64,000 nt of DNA from Acinetobacter ursingii DSM 16037 = CIP 107286 (GCF_000368825.1 NZ_KB849717.1:852792-916791); one strand, 5' to 3'; numbered from the stretch's first letter, positions 27,081-35,903 are shown. The notes: generated by a model not told the origin, from the letters alone. Numbers and translations: made by a program.

Positions 27081-28157
27081 ATGTTTATAAAAAATGCTTG
27101 GTATGTTGCCTGCCGTCCTGAGGATATTCAGGATAAGCCTCTTGGTCGTACCATTTGTGGAGAAAAAATTGTTTTCTATCGAGGCAAAGAAAATAAAGTC
27201 GCTGCGGTTGAGGATTTCTGTCCACATCGGGGTGCGCCCTTATCTTTAGGTTATGTCGAAGATGGCAATCTGGTTTGCGGCTATCATGGTCTGGTCATGG
27301 GCTGCGAAGGTAAAACCATATCCATGCCCGCACAGCGTGTAACAGGTTTTCCATGCAATAAATCTTACGCTGTCGTAGAAAAAATGGGATTTATCTGGGT
27401 TTGGCCAGGTGAAAAAACTTTAGCGAATGAAGCTGATTTGCCTGTATTAGAATGGGCAGATCATCCAGAGTGGAGCTATGGCGGTGGCTTATTTCATATT
27501 CAATGTGACTACCGCCTCATGATTGATAATCTCATGGATCTTACCCATGAAACCTATGTACATTCGAGCAGTATTGGTCAAAAAGAAATTGACGAAGCGT
27601 TGCCCGTTACTAAAGTCGATGGTGATCATGTCATTACCGAACGTTATATGGAGAATGTATCTGCCCCTCCATTTTGGCAAATGGCACTGCGTGGCAACCA
27701 GCTAGCAGATGATGTAGCAGTAGACCGTTGGCAGCGCTGTCATTTTTTTGCGCCAAGTAATGTTCATATCGAAGTAGGCGTCGCACATGCAGGTCACGGT
27801 GGCTATCATGCAGCCAAAGACAAAAAAGTATCATCGATTGTGGTGGATTTTATTACGCCTGAAACCGAAACATCGCATTGGTATTTCTGGGGAATGGCTC
27901 GTAACTTCCAACCAGAGAATGTCGAGCTGACCGAGCAGATCCGCGAAGGACAAGGTAAGATTTTTACTGAAGATCTGGAAATGCTGGAACAACAGCAACA
28001 AAATATTTTACGCAATCCTCAACGTCAGTTGCTGATGCTGAATATAGATGCAGGCGGGGTACAGTCACGTAAAATTATTGATCGCTTGCTTGCCAAAGAA
28101 AATCCACCATCTCCTGATAGCCAAAACCGAAAATTTCCCAATATTCGCGTGATTTAA
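27081..28157 (+). CDS. vanA: Vanillate O-demethylase oxygenase subunit
   Basis: A 358-residue Rieske oxygenase that removes the methyl group of vanillate as formaldehyde, giving protocatechuate. The ATG at 27081 follows AAGGAG by 9 bp and starts MFIKNAWYVACRPEDI, the standard VanA N-terminus. Rieske ligands are C47/H49 and C66/H69 (FCPHRG, VCGYHG), and the iron site is D153-xx-H156-xxxx-H161 (MDLTHETYVH). The reductase gene follows after 12 bp. Identity is strong from length, motifs and the VanB partner. Confidence 0.93.
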   Translation: MFIKNAWYVACRPEDIQDKPLGRTICGEKIVFYRGKENKVAAVEDFCPHRGAPLSLGYVEDGNLVCGYHGLVMGCEGKTISMPAQRVTGFPCNKSYAVVEKMGFIWVWPGEKTLANEADLPVLEWADHPEWSYGGGLFHIQCDYRLMIDNLMDLTHETYVHSSSIGQKEIDEALPVTKVDGDHVITERYMENVSAPPFWQMALRGNQLADDVAVDRWQRCHFFAPSNVHIEVGVAHAGHGGYHAAKDKKVSSIVVDFITPETETSHWYFWGMARNFQPENVELTEQIREGQGKIFTEDLEMLEQQQQNILRNPQRQLLMLNIDAGGVQSRKIIDRLLAKENPPSPDSQNRKFPNIRVI

Positions 28158-28169
28158 GGAGTACAGCAC

Positions 28170-29117
28170 ATGGATGTGATCATCAATAAAATTCATCAAC
28201 TCACCTCAAACATTCGTGCATTTGAGTTAATTTCAGCTAATCATACCGCTTTGCCCATTTTCGAGGCAGGTTCGCATATTGACGTTCACTTAAAAAATGG
28301 ACTAATACGACAATATTCACTTTCCAATTGTTGTAGTGAAACCCATCGTTACGTGATTGGCGTTTTACATGATGTAAATTCACGTGGTGGGTCACGTTGC
28401 ATCCATACCGAATATCGAGAAGGTGATCGACTGAGCATTGGTAAACCGCGCAATTTATTTAAAATCCATCCTGAAACTCAGCAAGCTGTTTTATTTGCAG
28501 GTGGCATTGGAATTACGCCTATTATTTCCATGGCCTATCGTCTGAGACAACAACACATTCCTTTTGAATTACATTATTTTGTACGTCGCCATGAAATGAT
28601 CGCCTTTTTTGGCAATTTGACTGAGCATTTCCCAAATCAAATCCATTTTCATATTCAGGATCAGCCAGAAACTCAGTGTAATATGCAAGATGTTCTAAAA
28701 GAGGTTTCAACACAACGACATTTATATGTCTGTGGTCCAACGGGTTTTATGCAGTTTGTGATGGATTCAGCCGAGCAGGCAGGTTGGTCAAGTGAGCAAT
28801 TGCATCAGGAACATTTTGTCGCACAACAGTTAGATCAAAGTGAAAATGAGGCATTTACTATTGAAGTGCTTGGCTCAGTTCGTAAAATCGAAGTTCATCC
28901 ACATCAAACTGCCACTCAGGCTTTACTGGAAAATGGTTTTGAAGTGCCAATATCGTGCGAACAGGGCGTTTGTGGAACCTGTATCACCCGTGTAATAGCA
29001 GGCACACCTGATCATCGTGATGTATTTATGACTGATGATGAGCATTCTCTCAATAACCAATTTACCCCCTGCTGTTCACGCGCCAAATCAAAAACACTGG
29101 TGATTGATCTGGCTTAA
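28170..29117 (+). CDS. vanB: Vanillate O-demethylase oxidoreductase subunit
   Basis: A 315-residue phthalate-dioxygenase-reductase-type protein supplying electrons to VanA. It has an N-terminal flavin domain (RQYSLSN), an NAD domain (FAGGIGITPIISMA and CGPTGFMQ) and a C-terminal plant-type [2Fe-2S] cluster with C-xxxx-C-xx-C (SCEQGVCGTC) and a final Cys in PCCSRAKS. AAGGAG lies 8 bp before the ATG, and spacing to vanA is 12 bp, so they are co-transcribed. A terminator follows. Confidence 0.93.
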   Translation: MDVIINKIHQLTSNIRAFELISANHTALPIFEAGSHIDVHLKNGLIRQYSLSNCCSETHRYVIGVLHDVNSRGGSRCIHTEYREGDRLSIGKPRNLFKIHPETQQAVLFAGGIGITPIISMAYRLRQQHIPFELHYFVRRHEMIAFFGNLTEHFPNQIHFHIQDQPETQCNMQDVLKEVSTQRHLYVCGPTGFMQFVMDSAEQAGWSSEQLHQEHFVAQQLDQSENEAFTIEVLGSVRKIEVHPHQTATQALLENGFEVPISCEQGVCGTCITRVIAGTPDHRDVFMTDDEHSLNNQFTPCCSRAKSKTLVIDLA

Positions 29118-29132
29118 AACTTTGCTGTTTTT

Positions 29133-29172
29133 CTCCTATACATTTCATCAAGCCCATGTGTAGGAGTTTTTT
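29133..29172 (+). terminator. vanAB terminator
   Basis: CTCCTATACA (29133-29142) pairs with TGTGTAGGAG (29157-29166) with one mismatch, followed by TTTTTT. It lies 16 bp after the vanB stop. Confidence 0.75.
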
Positions 29173-29177
29173 CAAAG

Positions 29178-29867
29178 TCATGTCGATAAGATATGTTTGA
29201 CTGTTTCGCCTAACATCACGACAGCACTATGTTCTCGCATCAAACTTTCAGCACGTCCTGCCTGACGTTGAACTAAAGCATCATAGATAGAACAATGCTG
29301 TAAATGAGCATAATGTAGACGGCGATATTCAGATAATGCACGAGATTGGTCATAGGTCAATGCTTGTGCAGAGGCCATTGGTAATTGATTATTTTTCGCC
29401 AAAGCCTGTGTTAAAGCGATATTGCCTGCCCCCTGAATAACCGTATCGTGAAAAATAACATTCCAGTGATGATAGCTTTCCAGTTCTTCGTCACCAAATT
29501 CAGTTTTGCCCTCAAATAATTTTTCAGTTTGTTCAATACAATGACTTAAGGTTTTTTTCTGCTCCTCGGTTATTCCCTTTTCTGCCAATGTTTTTGCAGC
29601 CAAACCTTCAAGCACCCCACGAACTTGCAAAGCATCCTGTATAAGGTCATCCGAAATTTCACGCACGATATAACCACGGGTTGGATTCTTAATCAGCAGT
29701 CCTTCCTGCTCAAGCAAGCGAAAAGCCATTCTCACAGGCTGCCGAGAGACCCCAAGCATTTCAGCCGTTGGAATTTCCGCAATACGGCTGCCACCTTCGA
29801 GTTCACCTGCAATAATCATTTTTCTGAGTTTAATTAAAACTTGTTGCCCCGAAGACATAACAGACAC
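29178..29867 (-). CDS. vanR: GntR/FadR-type regulator of the vanillate genes
   Basis: A 229-residue GntR-family regulator. The winged HTH reads PTAEMLGVSRQPVRMAFRLL (about residues 28-47), and the C-terminal all-helical FCD ligand domain contains the metal or ligand His-rich segments YHHWNVIFHD and LHYAHLQH. It lies convergent to vanB, 60 bp away. FadR-subgroup GntR proteins called VanR repress vanAB in many bacteria and are released by vanillate. Assignment to VanR rests on this position. Confidence 0.8.
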   Translation of the reverse strand: MSVMSSGQQVLIKLRKMIIAGELEGGSRIAEIPTAEMLGVSRQPVRMAFRLLEQEGLLIKNPTRGYIVREISDDLIQDALQVRGVLEGLAAKTLAEKGITEEQKKTLSHCIEQTEKLFEGKTEFGDEELESYHHWNVIFHDTVIQGAGNIALTQALAKNNQLPMASAQALTYDQSRALSEYRRLHYAHLQHCSIYDALVQRQAGRAESLMREHSAVVMLGETVKHILST

Positions 29868-29956
29868 TTGTAATGGAAAATCTCAATCGATGCTAACAAG
29901 ATCGATATGTTGATGACAATGCTTTTCTTATTGTTTAGCCTCAAAAAAACAAATGA

Positions 29957-29986
29957 AAAAAGCAGCTTAATGGGCTACTTTTTTTC
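29957..29986 (-). terminator. Terminator after the 2OG-Fe(II) oxygenase gene
   Basis: AAAAAGCAGC and GCTACTTTTT form a hairpin with one internal mismatch and AT-rich flanks, just past the minus-strand stop at 30002. Confidence 0.45.
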
Positions 29987-30001
29987 ATTCGCTACGATCA
30001 A

Positions 30002-31000
30002 TCAATATTTGCCAGAGAAATTGGCACTGATCCGCTGCGCCAGATAATCCTTTGCAGTAATGTCAGGATATTTGCCTTGAGGACTTTGAATCAATACATC
30101 CTCATTAGCTTGACAGAAAAAAGCCAAACTATAACGTGCACCTTGATATTCATGATCCGCTGGATTTTTTACACGATGGAAATTGGATGGTAAAACGTCA
30201 TCACTCCAACGCATCAACATATCACCAATATTACACGTGATTAAATCTTCACGTGGCTCGATCGAAGTCCATGCACGATTTTCCATTTCCTTGCCTGGGC
30301 AAACCTGTAAACCCCCTTGTCCTTTTTGTTGGAATAATAAAGTTAGGCAGTCAAAATCGGTATGTGCACCTGCACGCCACAAACCGAGTTCATCTTTAAG
30401 CGCAGGATCGACAGTAAAATAATGCAGCATGCGTAAGGTACTTTGATAGGTTTCTTTAGATGGATCATGCGCCAAAGTAAAGAAATCTTCAGAAAAACCC
30501 ATTTTATAAGCAAAACAAGACAGAATTTTCATGCCTACCGACCAACATTGGCTTTCAAAATTCAATACTTGCGCTTTAAAATCTGGCAGTTCTTGTTGTG
30601 TTGGCCATAAGTTGCTCATGCGGGGACGCGTGATTTGATAAGATTCTTTTTGATCTGGCGTTTTAGTAGATGGACGAATTTGTGCCTTGCTTTCCCAACC
30701 TGCATTACGATTGAGAGGATATTGCGCTTTAACTTCGCGTGGCAAAGCAAAAAATTGTTCTGCCAAACCAAATGCGTGCTGAATCTCTTTTTGCGGAATG
30801 CCGTGATTGGCAACTTGAAAAAAACCAATCTCAACCGCTGCATTCCAGAGTTGATCGGCAATTTCATATTTGCGATTTTCAAAATCACTGAGGTCGATAA
30901 TCCGTACTTCACGTTGGGTTTCAGTTCCCATCACGCCCATCACGGATTCTTTTTTTAATTCTTCTAGAGAAAATTCGGTATTGGTATTTAAACTGTTCAT
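30002..31000 (-). CDS. 2-oxoglutarate/Fe(II) oxygenase, isopenicillin-N-synthase family
   Basis: A 332-residue enzyme with the DIOX_N opening REVRIIDLSDF and the jelly-roll iron site H-x-D in AGAHTDFDCL (about residue 220) with the distal His in SNFHRVKNP (about 278). R-x-S in ARYSLAFF binds 2-oxoglutarate. Family members hydroxylate or desaturate small molecules. The substrate is unknown. It stands alone between vanR and a gene-free stretch. The ATG at 31000 is preferred over an in-frame GTG nine bases upstream. It is unlike plant IPNS-like ethylene enzymes only in context, so no product is claimed. Confidence 0.82.
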   Translation of the reverse strand: MNSLNTNTEFSLEELKKESVMGVMGTETQREVRIIDLSDFENRKYEIADQLWNAAVEIGFFQVANHGIPQKEIQHAFGLAEQFFALPREVKAQYPLNRNAGWESKAQIRPSTKTPDQKESYQITRPRMSNLWPTQQELPDFKAQVLNFESQCWSVGMKILSCFAYKMGFSEDFFTLAHDPSKETYQSTLRMLHYFTVDPALKDELGLWRAGAHTDFDCLTLLFQQKGQGGLQVCPGKEMENRAWTSIEPREDLITCNIGDMLMRWSDDVLPSNFHRVKNPADHEYQGARYSLAFFCQANEDVLIQSPQGKYPDITAKDYLAQRISANFSGKY

Positions 31001-31690
31001 GCTTGTCACTCACATTAAAAAAGGAACTTTAATGATGTGACTCAATGTCATGAAAATGGGTCGAACATTCAATTGAGCCACGCTAAACAACATCATTATT
31101 TTCGCAAGGAAAATACATGTCGCTTAGAGCAATGACCCACATAATGAATAAATCAATATGTTGACAGCTTATACTCTAATCAAACTTAAGCAATGATTAT
31201 GCCAGACTAGAAATTATTTTTAAATTTTCTACTTTTCCAAGTCCTTAGAATATTTGATACTCCGTTATTGAGCACTTTTTCAAAAAATAGATCACTCAGA
31301 GGCGCCTCACTTTAGTGCAATTAATGCACTATTATGGATAATTTAGCTAATAAAAATCTTAACTTTTAGTTTCTTAAAATCAATGTAAGTGATGATAAAT
31401 ACATTTTACATCTATAGACAACTCGTTGTTGCTGTTTGGAATTCCTTCTAAATTACATTTTATGCTGAGCAAAATTTATTACACATAGAATAAGAATATT
31501 ATTTTTTCTAAAAACTTTAGTCATAATTAGGATGCTATCTTCAGCTTAAGAAATATTCTAGGCATAGACTATAAGCAATATTTAGGTAATCAACCTGATG
31601 ACAGCTTGTATCAAGCCAGAATCAATAGATTAATTCCCAATGTTATATTGACGATTGAGCAAAAGTTTTAAGATTAGACAGTAAGCTCTT
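31001..31690. other. Gene-free stretch upstream of the IS remnant
   Basis: No open frame of interest. It contains the 10-bp palindrome GAGGCGCCTC (31299-31308) and, just after it, TAGTGCA / TGCACTA (31313-31319 and 31325-31331). The rest is AT-rich and without recognisable signals. Confidence 0.4.
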
Positions 31691-31935
31691 TTTTAAAGTT
31701 GCATTTAAGCCCTCTTCCATCAAGAGAAGGACATCGTTGAATATTTTGTCATATTTCAAAACGAAAATCAGGCATTTAGTACTGGATTAAGTGTCTGAAA
31801 CAACAGCGGTATAGAGCTTTCCATTATGCTTTAATAATCCCAAAACAATCATTTTATCAGCAGCAGCTCTTGCAGTTACACCAAGCATGAAAAACTTTAG
31901 CAATTTTAATTGGCTATTTGCAATTCAAGGTTGAG
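31690..31935 (-). pseudogene. Decayed IS1595-family (IS1016-like) transposase fragment
   Basis: A minus-strand frame from about 31933 to 31795 reads LKFFMLGVTARAAADKM then IVLGLLKHNGKLYTAVVSDT before a stop. The first part matches the N-terminal zinc-adjacent region, and the second matches the start of the catalytic domain, of IS1016-type transposases. The expected 60 or so residues between them, including the first DDE acid, are missing, so it is an internal-deletion relic. Reading continues in frame after the stop with no recognisable motif. No terminal inverted repeats or target duplication were found. Confidence 0.6.
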
Positions 31936-31961
31936 AGTTGTTAATTTGATTTTTTACTTAT

Positions 31962-32813
31962 ATGCTTATTTTTTCATGCCATGATTGTAGGTATTATGTA
32001 GATAATATACTCCACAAGCCTTTGAAAATGAAACTTGCAGATGTGCCATTTTATATTGATATGATTTGCCAAGACCTTAGTTATGATGACTTTATGGAAT
32101 ACCATCAAGGGTTATTTGAAGGCATCTGTAATGATGAAGAAATATCTAAAAAATTTTCCACAATTACAAACTCACACCAAAAATTCATTGAAGTATTAAA
32201 AAACAATGAAGATTTTTGGGAATTTTTTGATGTCGGTTGCGCGAAGTGGGCTAGTAGTTTGGTTGTTATGGCTCATAGTCAATGTGATGATGTGCGAATG
32301 AGAGCGGCTAAAAATAACAAGTTAATTGCACATGAGTTAATGAATGATAAAAGTCCTGATGTTCGGGCTTCCTGTATATATGCTTCAACAAAGATTTCAG
32401 ATGTACTTTTAAACGATACACATCACTATGTTCGTGCTGTAGTTGCTGTGAAAAGTGAAGAATATGGTTTGAAATTAATGAATGATTCTTCTGACTTTGT
32501 ACGAGAGTGGTGTGCAAAATGGGAGGTGTGTGCTAGACAGTATGTAAATGACAAAAGTTTAAAAGTTAGATGGAATGCGCTGTATCAGCATAAAAATCTA
32601 GCTGAACTCTTTATCAACGATGAATCGGCTGATATTAAATTATTGTGTTTTGATATAGACAAATCTTTTGCATCAAAACTAAAAACTGACCTAGACTCTA
32701 AAATTCGCAAAAACGTGTTGGTTGAACTACCTGAAATGGCTGAATACTTCTTAAATGATGAAAGCGAAGATATTAGAAACTTAGCACTTAACAAGTTAAA
32801 TTCAACCAAGTAA
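31962..32813 (+). CDS. HEAT-like repeat protein, unknown function
   Basis: A 283-residue protein with several degenerate repeats of about 25 residues, each built around a phrase like LMNDKSPDVRASC, LLNDTHHYVRAVV, LMNDSSDFVREWC, YVNDKSLKVRWNA, FINDESADIKLLC and FLNDESEDIRNLA (from about residue 105 to the end). This is the pattern of a HEAT/leucine-rich-variant solenoid, used for protein-protein contact. No ribosome site is clear, and the ATG at 32028 (MKLADVPFYIDM) is an alternative. It sits beside an IS remnant and has lower G+C than neighbours, so it may be acquired. Confidence 0.7.
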   Translation: MLIFSCHDCRYYVDNILHKPLKMKLADVPFYIDMICQDLSYDDFMEYHQGLFEGICNDEEISKKFSTITNSHQKFIEVLKNNEDFWEFFDVGCAKWASSLVVMAHSQCDDVRMRAAKNNKLIAHELMNDKSPDVRASCIYASTKISDVLLNDTHHYVRAVVAVKSEEYGLKLMNDSSDFVREWCAKWEVCARQYVNDKSLKVRWNALYQHKNLAELFINDESADIKLLCFDIDKSFASKLKTDLDSKIRKNVLVELPEMAEYFLNDESEDIRNLALNKLNSTK

Positions 32814-32960
32814 TGCAAATAGCCTTTTAATTGAATTTTCTTATTTAATTTACAATTGGTTAGCTTCATTTTCCTAGATTAGCACATCGCGAATCTAGTA
32901 CAGCCCTTAGAAAATTAATATTCTACCCTCAGCATTACATGACAAAGGCTTTTAAAACAC

Positions 32961-33977
32961 TTATATATGCTGTTCTTGCTGAGATTCTTCTGATCGTTGA
33001 ATAGTTTCTTGAATCTTAAGTAGAGCATTTTCAATATCGGTGAGCGACTTGGCATTACCACCACTCAGGGCTTGTCGCCATTTACGTGCACCTGGAAGAT
33101 TTTGAAATAAACCTAAAATATGTCGAGTAATAATCGAAAGAGGCGCACCTTCGGCTAAACGTTTTTCGATATAAGGCATCATCTGTTGCATGATGTTAAA
33201 TCGATCTGGCAAGTCTAAGTTCCAGAATTGTCCAAATTCCGCAAGTAAATAAGGATTATGATAGGCTTCACGACCAATCATGACGCCATCTACATATTGC
33301 AGGTGTTGTTGTGTTTCTTCAAAAGTCTTGATGCCACCGTTAATTTCAATGGTCAAATTTGGACGTTCACGTTTTAAACGATAGACATCTTCATAGCGTA
33401 ATGGAGGAACTTCACGATTTTCCTTAGGTGATAAACCCTGCAAAATCGCAATGCGAGCATGTACTACAAAATGCGTACAACCAGTTGCAGCAATAGTATC
33501 TACAAAATGCAGCATTTCGTCATAAGACTGCATATCATCTATCCCAATCCGATGTTTGACTGTCACGGGAATACTGACAGTTTTTTGCATTTGATCAATA
33601 CATTCAGCAACAAGGTTAGGTTCAGCCATTAGACATGCGCCAATTTTATTATTTTGGACACGATCGCTTGGACAGCCAATATTTAGATTGACTTCGTTAT
33701 AGCCCCAATCTTCGGCCATTTTTGTGCAGGTTGCTAAATCTTGAGGGTTTGAACCACCGAGTTGTAAGACCAATGGATGCTCTTGTGAATTAAAATCTAA
33801 GTGGCGTTTAGCATCGCCATGAATAATCGCGCCTGTCGTTACCATTTCGGTATACAGCACAATATTGGGATTAAATAGTCGTGCAAAAAAACGATAGTCT
33901 CGGGTTGTCCAATCCATCATCGGCGCAACACTAATTCTGAAATTTTTAGTATTTTCAATTTTGTCTGATTTAATCAT
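32961..33977 (-). CDS. dusA: tRNA-dihydrouridine(20/20a) synthase
   Basis: A 338-residue FMN enzyme that reduces uridines 20 and 20a in the D-loop of tRNA. The opening RISVAPMMDWTTRDYRFF and the catalytic-Cys segment NIGCPSDRVQNNKIGACLM (about residues 97-115) are DusA signatures, as are HARIAILQGLSPKENREVPPL and the Arg-rich C-terminus. Length is normal. The 5' end of dusA is a known target for integrative elements, and a broken integrase fragment lies just upstream (34142-34322). Confidence 0.93.
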   Translation of the reverse strand: MIKSDKIENTKNFRISVAPMMDWTTRDYRFFARLFNPNIVLYTEMVTTGAIIHGDAKRHLDFNSQEHPLVLQLGGSNPQDLATCTKMAEDWGYNEVNLNIGCPSDRVQNNKIGACLMAEPNLVAECIDQMQKTVSIPVTVKHRIGIDDMQSYDEMLHFVDTIAATGCTHFVVHARIAILQGLSPKENREVPPLRYEDVYRLKRERPNLTIEINGGIKTFEETQQHLQYVDGVMIGREAYHNPYLLAEFGQFWNLDLPDRFNIMQQMMPYIEKRLAEGAPLSIITRHILGLFQNLPGARKWRQALSGGNAKSLTDIENALLKIQETIQRSEESQQEQHI

Positions 33978-34141
33978 TAAAAATCATCCATATATGTTGA
34001 TGTTGATACTAAATTATTTGCAACCATTCAGGCCTAATTTGCACCGTTTCAATTAGAATCTATACCACCTTTGAGCCATAAAGGCGCAAATTTTATGGTG
34101 TAAATTTTGCGGGTACTATACCACAATGAAAACTTAAGCAT

Positions 34142-34322
34142 GGAACAATCCGTTATCGTGTGGAGATCAGAATTAATAAAAAGGATTTCCTGTATTTAAA
34201 GAAAGTCAGACATTTTTTACCAAGCGTTTGACTGGCTTTTAAATCGATAAGCATGAAGTAGAAATTGATAAAATCCAGAAATTTTATTTGAGTCAACCAA
34301 ATTCGATGGGGATAAGATGGAT
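34142..34322 (+). pseudogene. Frameshifted N-terminal fragment of a tyrosine integrase
   Basis: Translating from 34142 gives GTIRYRVEIRINKK. After one added base in the A-tract near 34180 the reading continues GFPVFKESQTFFTKRLTGF, stop, then IDKHEVEIDKIQKFYLSQ. That is the pattern of an integrase arm-binding N-terminal domain (YRVxIRxKGxP...TFxTKRxA). A frameshift and internal stops disable it, and the catalytic domain is absent. It lies 165 bp upstream of dusA, a known integration site. Confidence 0.5.
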
Positions 34323-34404
34323 AAATTAACCCATTTTTAACCCACAGAAAGCAAAAATGTAGTCAAACTATGTCGAATTGCATCGGACAAACAACCAAAT
34401 AAAA

Positions 34405-34436
34405 AAGCCTTTAAGTATTGAACTTAAAGACTTTTT
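34405..34436 (-). terminator. Terminator just outside the far end of the integrated element
   Basis: AAGCCTTTAAG pairs with CTTAAAGACTT with one mismatch and is flanked by A- and T-runs. It lies 36-67 bp beyond the degraded ssrA-like end at 34472, roughly the distance at which the ssrA terminator lies from the intact ssrA end. It may be the original ssrA terminator, displaced by integration. Confidence 0.5.
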
Positions 34437-34471
34437 TATATTTCATCGGATTGCTCCGAATCGAATTTTGG

Positions 34472-34491
34472 GGTGGCGACAATTGAACTCG
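34472..34491. repeat. Degraded copy of the ssrA 3' end (candidate attachment site)
   Basis: This 20-bp site matches 44305-44324 inside the ssrA 3' end at 16 of 20 positions (both begin GGTGGCG and share TTGAAC). It would be the displaced attachment core at the far end of the element. Degeneracy means either an old event or a related but different site. Confidence 0.5.
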
Positions 34492-34540
34492 AAAGTTAAG
34501 TTATTGAATATAAATAATATGTACTAAGGTTAAAAAACAA

Positions 34541-34560
34541 GGGATACAAATAGGGATACA
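34541..34560. repeat. Paired integrase arm-type sites, left end
   Basis: GGGATACA occurs at 34541-34548 and 34553-34560, exactly 12 bp apart. The same pair with the same spacing is found at 44153-44172 beside the integrase gene. Such direct pairs are typical arm-binding sites of tyrosine integrases. Confidence 0.65.
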
Positions 34561-34583
34561 GATTACTTGCTGCTACCTTTGAA

Positions 34584-34856
34584 TTATCGTTTTAAATCTC
34601 GATAAAAATTCTCATGACTTCCCAATTTCAGCAAGTACAAAGTTACAGTTTCATCATTCACCGAATAAGCTAGTAATACAAGCTGTTTATCCATTTTGAA
34701 CTTATAAACTGATACACCTGCTAGGTCGCCTACTTTTGCCTCGCCTATATTTGGATTTTCACAAATAGCCATTACAGCCTGATCTACGTCTTTCTTTTGC
34801 TGACGAGTAAGCTTTTTAACAACACGCTCAAATAATGGGGATTGCTGAATATCCAT
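34584..34856 (-). CDS. RelE/ParE-family toxin
   Basis: A 90-residue basic protein with the RelE-like pattern FERVVKKLTRQQKKDVDQAV at the N-terminus, GVSVYKFKMDKQLVLLAYSV in the central sheet and the terminal LLKLGSHENFYRDLKR. Family members are mRNA interferases or gyrase inhibitors; which applies cannot be read here. It lies 4 bp after the antitoxin gene, so the two form a cassette at the left end of the integrated element, where they could stabilise it. Confidence 0.82.
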   Translation of the reverse strand: MDIQQSPLFERVVKKLTRQQKKDVDQAVMAICENPNIGEAKVGDLAGVSVYKFKMDKQLVLLAYSVNDETVTLYLLKLGSHENFYRDLKR

Positions 34857-34860
34857 TTAG

Positions 34861-35085
34861 TCACCCAAAATTATATGGTGTCGTATTTCCTGCTTTGACT
34901 TGTGCCATGCTTAACAATAAGTCTGTAATATCCTCAAAAGTTAAATCTGGGTTATCTTGTGCAATCTTTCCAATTCTCGCCCAGTATTCAACTTGCTTAG
35001 TTGCGCTTCGGCTTTCAGCCATACCATAGACTTTTGCTGATTCTACGATGTCGCTGTCGATCTTTACTGCTGTGTAAGTCATCAT
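34861..35085 (-). CDS. ParD-like antitoxin
   Basis: A 74-residue acidic protein: MMTYTAVKIDSDIVESAKVYG is a ribbon-helix-helix-like DNA-binding start, followed by RSATKQVEYWARIGKIAQDNPDL, characteristic of ParD-like antitoxins. It ends in a toxin-binding tail. Two adjacent ATGs make the exact start uncertain by one codon. It precedes the RelE-type toxin by 4 bp. A direct repeat (ATGAAACCTT twice, 20 bp apart) lies 36-65 bp upstream and may be its operator. Confidence 0.8.
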   Translation of the reverse strand: MMTYTAVKIDSDIVESAKVYGMAESRSATKQVEYWARIGKIAQDNPDLTFEDITDLLLSMAQVKAGNTTPYNFG

Positions 35086-35120
35086 GCTGCCCTCATATTA
35101 GGTTTAAATTATATTTCCAT

Positions 35121-35150
35121 ATGAAACCTTTTGCAACTTAATGAAACCTT
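35121..35150. promoter_or_regulatory. Direct repeat upstream of the antitoxin gene
   Basis: ATGAAACCTT occurs at 35121-35130 and 35141-35150, exactly two helical turns apart, 36 bp upstream of the antitoxin start. It is suited to cooperative binding by a small autoregulator such as the antitoxin. Confidence 0.45.
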
Positions 35151-35320
35151 ATGCCATGTTGTAAACAAGAACAAGCTTTACCCCTTAAAGGCATTTTGAA
35201 GTCTAACCCAGTGGGGGGATGAAATTCTTAGGTTCAATCATGCAATGGACACCACCCATCACCCCACGTATAAAAAAATTTCCCATTTTGTTAAAAGTTA
35301 AAATGAAGTTAAAGCCATGA

Positions 35321-35591
35321 ACCTTATAACACCTTATTTCTAAAGGCTTATCGGCAGATGTTGGAAACTTAAAATCTAAAGTTTGATGTTAAGTGTGTTA
35401 ATGCCAGTTGCTAAGAAATGTTAAGGCTCAAAAGCTGAAAAAAGTTGAATCTCAAAATAACCCTATGTAGGGTCGCATTTAAAATGCTGACCTTAATCAA
35501 CCAATTGAATTAAGATTTTCTAGGTATCAGTACGGCAAGATTTTATTGGAATCTGTAAGGGGGTAAATCACAACCTGTCAAAACCTGTTAT
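35321..35591. repeat. Two 10-bp tandem duplications (sites 1 and 2)
   Basis: Site 1 (35321-35340) is ACCTTATAAC ACCTTATTTC. Site 2 (35572-35591) is AACCTGTCAA AACCTGTTAT. Each is a 10-bp direct duplication matching in its first 7 bp. They are the first of a dispersed series continuing to 36427. The rest of 35151-35720 has no gene. Confidence 0.6.
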
Positions 35592-35741
35592 TTGATTTCA
35601 GCATTTAGAATGCGGATTTTTGCGTTTTGCTTTGTTTTCAAAGGTTAATCCAAAACTGGACGACTACAAAATACTGCATTGCTGCTTAGTAAAAGTTAGT
35701 ATTAAGATTCAATTTCCCGTCCTATAAAAAGAGGTGAATAC

Positions 35742-35903
35742 ATGGGTATATTAAGTTTTGAGCTACAGCCATTTGAGGAAATAAAACTTGAACCCTTTGA
35801 TACTGAGCAATTCGAGGCTGATCTAGTGCAATGGTCAAAGCAATTGGATAAAGACTGGCAAGCCATGATTAGCCAGATAGATACAACACTTGCACTCCTA
35901 TAA
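35742..35903 (+). CDS. Short hypothetical protein of the integrated element (53 aa)
   Basis: MGILSFELQPFEEIKLEPF begins a 53-residue acidic protein containing two Trp-Lys-Gln-like helical stretches (WSKQLDKDW) and no Cys. AGAGGTG lies 6 bp before the ATG, a strong ribosome site, which is the main support for reality. It is the only plus-strand gene in the left half of the element. The 13-bp sequence CCTATAAAAAGAG occurs just before it (35721-35733) and again overlapping its stop (35897-35909). Function unknown; an antirepressor-, excision- or inhibitor-type small protein would fit such elements. Confidence 0.55.
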   Translation: MGILSFELQPFEEIKLEPFDTEQFEADLVQWSKQLDKDWQAMISQIDTTLALL

